Part shown: piece by piece, positions 60,586 to 64,000 of the stretch
Position numbering within the stretch: position 1 is the first letter of the stretch
Layout of the letters: the number at the start of each line of letters is the position of its first letter
Assembly (NCBI GenBank): GCA_964384025.1
Contig: CAYLJJ010000002.1
Location: forward strand, 62,001 to 126,000
DNA: 64,000 nucleotides
Direction of reading: 5' to 3'
DNA from: CAYLJJ01 sp964384025
Lineage (GTDB): Bacteria; Myxococcota_A; Bradymonadia; UBA7976; UBA1532
Translations under genes and position numbers: made by a program
The notes under the pieces: model-generated
Seen by the model: only the letters and a program-made list of their open reading frames with translations
Told to the model about the DNA's origin: nothing
Databases searched by the model: none

Positions 60586-62931
60586 ATGTTCAAATTCCCA
60601 ATTTCGTCATTCCTGACACCTCTGTTGCTCCCCTTCCTTGCTCTGGCCCTTCCCAATCAAATCAGTCAGCAGGGTCTCGCCCTGGATGGAGATGGGGACC
60701 CGGTTCTGGGGAGCCATGCGGTTCGTGTGCGTCTCTGGGAGCAAGCCGCAGGGGGCATCGCGCTCTTTGATGAAACTCATCCTGAGATCGAGTTTCGGGA
60801 GGGCTATTATGCGATTGAGATCGGCAGCGTAGAGCTGTTGGAGCCTCGACTGATGTTGGGAGAGGTCTACCTCTCCATCTCCATCGATCAGGGGGCTGAG
60901 CTTCAACCCAGGACCCGCCTCCTCAAGGTCCCTGGAGCGATGGTGGCTGAGATCGCTTTAGGGGTTGAGGGAAACCTGGATCTAGACAGCCTCTCCATCG
61001 GGGGTGTTCAGGTGATCAATGGGGATGGGCTCTGGGTGGGCGACCGGGCCAGCCTTCAAGGTCTTCCAGGACCTGCTGGACCCGCTGGACCCGCAGGTCC
61101 TGGGGGAGATGATGACACCCCTGAAGAGGTTCGCGTCAAGCTGTTAGAGGTGGATGGCAGCGGCTCCAGCATTGACGCGGATCGTCTTGATGGCATCGAC
61201 AGCTCTGAGTTCTTCCGCACACCAGCACAGCTCCTCGCCGCTCTAGTGCAGGTTGATGGTCAGGGTTCTGGTGTGGATGCAGATCGCCTGGATGGCATCG
61301 ACAGCTCTGAGTTCATCCACACCGCGCTCCAGATCAGAGACAAGCTGAAAGAGGTGGATGGCAGCGGCTCTGGGGTAGACACCGACCGCCTGGATGGTCT
61401 GGACAGCGGTGACTTTCTTCGTGCTGACGGAGATATTATTGTTGATGGAGAGATGAGCCTGGAAGGCCTCCTCAATCTGCACCATAACGCGGGCGCTCCT
61501 GCTCCCTGTGATGCCAGCACGATGGGAGCCCTCTACTATGACAGTGGCCTTGGCGCTTTTGTCGGCTGTGACGGTACAGAGTGGCACGCCTTTGGGAGCG
61601 GTGGTGGCGGCGGTGGCGGCGGTGGCGGCGGTGGCGGGGAGCTGATCTGTGGAGATGGCGGTGATGCTCCTAGAGACGCTGATGGCCAGCCCGCGATCCC
61701 TCAAATCCCGACCGTAGGGGTCAGCTCCTATTTCGCAGATGAGCGCCTCTCTCCTGATAACTGGACTGATCTCCCTGGCCGCGAGTTCAGCTTTACGAAA
61801 ACCGCTGGCAGCACCACCCTGCGGATCACCTATCAAGATGTCTTGGGTTACGACATGATCGCTGAGAATCGAGCCTGCGATTGGCGTTTGACCATTGATG
61901 GAGTAGCTACACGAGCTTTCAGCGGACACTCCAGCAAAGCTCAGGGACTGCGACTTTGGCCCACCAGCCTGGAGTGGTACTTAGAAGGGCAACGGGCTGG
62001 GGATCATACTCTGCGGATCCAGGTAAGGAAGGGACCGGGTACCAATCAGTGTCTGGCGGGCTGGAGCGATGGCGAAGCAGAGAACTACATCTCTGTTGAA
62101 GAGATCGACTCTCATCGCTTAGCAGTTGTCCAACATATGGGAGAATCTCAAACAGCCTCGACGAGTTGGGTCAATGTACCTGACCGAACTCTGATCTATG
62201 CTAAGCAAGATGATGAGACCCTTATGAAAATCTCATATATGGATAATCTAGGCTATAACATGGGAGCAGCGGGCTGGGCTTGCAACTGGCGTTTATTAAT
62301 GGATGGAGCTGTTATCGATGTTGAAGCCAAATCATATTCCAACGCACGTAAAGGTTGGCGAATACATCCAAGACACCTGTCTTGGATCATTCCAAGTGTT
62401 GCTGTTGGACAACACACATTCCAGCTTCAAGTGATCAAAGCATCGACAGGAGTGTCTCAATGTCTCTCTGGATGGCCAAACGCTGAGGTTGCTAACTCAT
62501 TTGTTGCTCAAGAATTGGACGGAAGCCGTCTAGCCTCCATTAAATCTTTGGCTTATACAAACAGTACACCTAACAGTTGGGGCTATCTGCCTGGTCGAGA
62601 TATTGAACATGCAAAAAGTCTGGCAGAAACCCAGGTCAGGGTAACTTATCTGGATACTCTGGGGACGAACATGCTTACCCGAGGCTGGGGTTGTCGTTGG
62701 CAACTTGTCGTCGATGATGCTGTTTATGGTCGTCCCTATAACAGCTACAACAGTGACGCTGTCGGTTGGAGAATGGATCCTACCCGTTTACAGTGGATCG
62801 TCGATGGTTTGGGGATCGGTCAGCACCGCTATCGAATTCAAGCCGTTCGCCCCAACTCCGATACAACCCAGTATTGCCGCGCGGGTTGGAGCAGCCCTCA
62901 TAACTATATGTTGGTTGAGGAGATGCAGTAA
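60586..62931 (+). CDS. Secreted collagen-like, LDG- and module-repeat protein
   Basis: 781 residues from the ATG at 60586, which has TGGAGG 5 bases upstream. A signal peptide (FLTPLLLPFLALALP) is followed by a beta-rich domain, a short Gly-Pro-Ala collagen-like run (about 160-175), three LDG repeats of exactly 102 bp period (61150, 61252, 61354; core VDG-x-GS-x-(I/V)D-x-DRLDG(I/L)DS) and a polyglycine run coded by GGTGGCGGC repeats (61599-61640). The rest is three consecutive ~134-residue modules (from ~61760, 62160 and 62570) with conserved C-x-W and C-x-x-GW. The LDG repeats are known from secreted and phage-tail-like proteins; module function unknown. Confidence 0.85.
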   Translation: MFKFPISSFLTPLLLPFLALALPNQISQQGLALDGDGDPVLGSHAVRVRLWEQAAGGIALFDETHPEIEFREGYYAIEIGSVELLEPRLMLGEVYLSISIDQGAELQPRTRLLKVPGAMVAEIALGVEGNLDLDSLSIGGVQVINGDGLWVGDRASLQGLPGPAGPAGPAGPGGDDDTPEEVRVKLLEVDGSGSSIDADRLDGIDSSEFFRTPAQLLAALVQVDGQGSGVDADRLDGIDSSEFIHTALQIRDKLKEVDGSGSGVDTDRLDGLDSGDFLRADGDIIVDGEMSLEGLLNLHHNAGAPAPCDASTMGALYYDSGLGAFVGCDGTEWHAFGSGGGGGGGGGGGGGELICGDGGDAPRDADGQPAIPQIPTVGVSSYFADERLSPDNWTDLPGREFSFTKTAGSTTLRITYQDVLGYDMIAENRACDWRLTIDGVATRAFSGHSSKAQGLRLWPTSLEWYLEGQRAGDHTLRIQVRKGPGTNQCLAGWSDGEAENYISVEEIDSHRLAVVQHMGESQTASTSWVNVPDRTLIYAKQDDETLMKISYMDNLGYNMGAAGWACNWRLLMDGAVIDVEAKSYSNARKGWRIHPRHLSWIIPSVAVGQHTFQLQVIKASTGVSQCLSGWPNAEVANSFVAQELDGSRLASIKSLAYTNSTPNSWGYLPGRDIEHAKSLAETQVRVTYLDTLGTNMLTRGWGCRWQLVVDDAVYGRPYNSYNSDAVGWRMDPTRLQWIVDGLGIGQHRYRIQAVRPNSDTTQYCRAGWSSPHNYMLVEEMQ
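61150..61416 (+). repeat. Three 102-bp direct repeats (LDG repeats)
   Basis: Repeat starts at 61150, 61252 and 61354, exactly 102 bp apart. Each has a 63-bp conserved part, coding for a 21-residue core, and a 39-bp variable part. The third copy differs most. Confidence 0.85.
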
Positions 62932-62932
62932 G

Positions 62933-64000
62933 ATGCGCTCCCTCTCCGGCTCTCTCTCTTCACTGCTCCTCTTTCTCCTCTTGAGCGCCTGTGATGATGG
63001 GGGCGCTGATTCAGACTCTCTTCAGGATCTTCAGCTGGATGCCAGCCCTCTTGATCAAGCTGTATTGGCGGATCAGAGTTCAGATCCTGCGTTGGATGCT
63101 CAGGATGTTGCTCCCGAGGCTGAGATCCTCGATGCGGGTTGTAGCTGTCCAGGGCGTCAACGATGCGCTGAAGATGGGACCTGTTTAGAGCCGGAGAGTT
63201 GTGAGGCTGATGAGGACTGCTTGGAGGGGCGTCGCTGTACAGAGGGTCTTTGTCGTGCAGCTTGTGGCAGCGACACGGATTGTCCAGAGGAGGAGCGTTG
63301 CTTGATGGCTGAGCTGATCTGCGTCACCGCACCTCGCTGTGAAGAGGATGAGGGCTGTCCTCCCGAGCAACGCTGTGTAGAGGCGCGCTGTGTAGCGCGC
63401 TGTCTGCCTGAGGCCTGCCCTGCTCTTCAGCGCTGTGATCCAGAGAGCGGACGCTGCTTAGAGCCAGAGGTTTGCGAGGCAGAGAACGACTGTTTGGCTC
63501 AGAGAATCTGTATAGAGGGCCACTGTCAGAACCCCTGCGAGCAGCCCGCTGACTGCGCGGGTGCGCAGCGTTGCGAACTGGGGCGCTGTGTAGAGCCTGA
63601 GCCCTGCACTGGAGATCTAGACTGCTTGAGTGATCGACGCTGCCAGGGTGGACGCTGCGCTGCACCCTGTGAGCGAGAGGGCTGTCCGGGGAGCCTGAGC
63701 TGTGAAGAAGGGCGCTGTTTAGAGCAGCACCCCTGCCTAGATGATGAGGGCTGTTTCCCTGAGCGTTTCTGTGAGGCGGGTCGCTGTCAGGAGCCCTGCT
63801 TGGAAGATGCTCAGTGCAGAGGAGCCCAGCGCTGTGAGGCGGGTCGCTGTCAGGAGCCAGAGAGCTGTCACAGCGCTGAGGACTGTCACCCAGGTCGTAT
63901 CTGTGTTCAAGAGCGCTGTCAGGCCCCCTGCCCTGAGCGCCCTTGTGAAGGAGAGCTGAGCTGTGATGAGGAGGGCTTTTGTCGAGAGGCGGATCTTTGT
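62933..64000 (+). CDS. Cysteine-rich repeat lipoprotein, 3' end cut by window edge
   Basis: At least 356 residues. A signal peptide ends in LLSAC (lipobox), an Asp/Leu/Ala-rich spacer of ~45 residues follows, and from about residue 70 the protein becomes a string of Cys-rich units with the pattern C-x5-6-C-x3-4-(R/L)-C-x5-G-x-C. About fifteen such units are visible before the edge. This is the Dickkopf/EGF-like plan of large myxobacterial surface proteins. It starts two bases after the upstream stop, so both are probably one transcript. Function unknown; likely outside the cell. Confidence 0.8.
   Translation, partial: MRSLSGSLSSLLLFLLLSACDDGGADSDSLQDLQLDASPLDQAVLADQSSDPALDAQDVAPEAEILDAGCSCPGRQRCAEDGTCLEPESCEADEDCLEGRRCTEGLCRAACGSDTDCPEEERCLMAELICVTAPRCEEDEGCPPEQRCVEARCVARCLPEACPALQRCDPESGRCLEPEVCEAENDCLAQRICIEGHCQNPCEQPADCAGAQRCELGRCVEPEPCTGDLDCLSDRRCQGGRCAAPCEREGCPGSLSCEEGRCLEQHPCLDDEGCFPERFCEAGRCQEPCLEDAQCRGAQRCEAGRCQEPESCHSAEDCHPGRICVQERCQAPCPERPCEGELSCDEEGFCREADLC

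Overview
The window reads as chromosomal DNA of a large-genome, Gram-negative, flagellated bacterium. The best fit is the Myxococcota/Bradymonadota (former Deltaproteobacteria) sphere. This is inferred from the many cysteine-rich 'C-x-C' lipoproteins, Gly-rich and DGD-repeat lipoproteins, a Hanks-type kinase next to TPR/PEGA-like proteins, giant TPR proteins, ankyrin and SNF2/SWIM proteins, and a FadR-etfB-etfA cluster. No rRNA, tRNA, CRISPR array, integrase or intact transposase gene was seen.

Layout. 1-2.5 kb: a lipoprotein cut by the window edge, a small Cys-rich lipoprotein, a diguanylate cyclase and a coupled small ORF. 2.6-5.7 kb: two tandem flagellins behind a sigma-54-like promoter. 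5.9-8.3 kb: etfA, etfB and a FadR-like TetR gene, with an 18-bp palindrome matching the Bacillus FadR box. 8.4-14.3 kb: membrane protein, lipoprotein, ClpA-like unfoldase, uridine kinase and a CoA-type Nudix hydrolase. 14.5-31.5 kb: a GC-rich, single-direction eight-gene cassette, brxE-brxA-brxB-brxC-pglX-pglZ-brxD-brxHI, which is a complete type 6 BREX phage-defence locus. Most of its genes overlap by 4 bp. It lies inside a pair of inverted, 82 % identical 50-bp repeats (14281-14330 and 32133-32182). A TonB-like C-terminal gene remnant sits just inside the right repeat. 32.2-39.3 kb: SNF2/SWIM helicase, ComEA-like protein, DUF1015 protein and an ankyrin-membrane-discoidin protein. 39.5-49.3 kb: helical-repeat protein coupled to a DGD-repeat lipoprotein, a patatin-like lipase and a giant TPR protein whose C-terminal half is AT-rich. 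49.4-58.7 kb: membrane protein, ribA, uppP with an Hsp90-like gene, and a lipoprotein / PEGA-TPR / Ser-Thr kinase operon. 58.9-64 kb: SRPBCC protein and secreted repeat proteins, ending in a Cys-rich lipoprotein cut by the window edge.

How it works together. In the BREX cassette PglX is the adenine methyltransferase that marks self DNA. PglZ, BrxC, BrxA, BrxB and BrxE are core or accessory factors, and BrxD with the BrxHI helicase occupy the position that the Lon-like BrxL holds in type 1. BrxHI carries a C-terminal RNase D-like 3'-5' exonuclease domain, the most unusual feature here. brxC is interrupted by a 10-N scaffold gap flanked by G- and C-runs, so its C-terminal region cannot be read reliably. 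The main points that deserve checking are the flanking inverted repeats, the BrxHI-exonuclease fusion, the AT-rich target-recognition part of pglX, and the FadR box that lies inside the apparent 5' end of its own regulator gene.

Composition statements are judged by eye, not computed.
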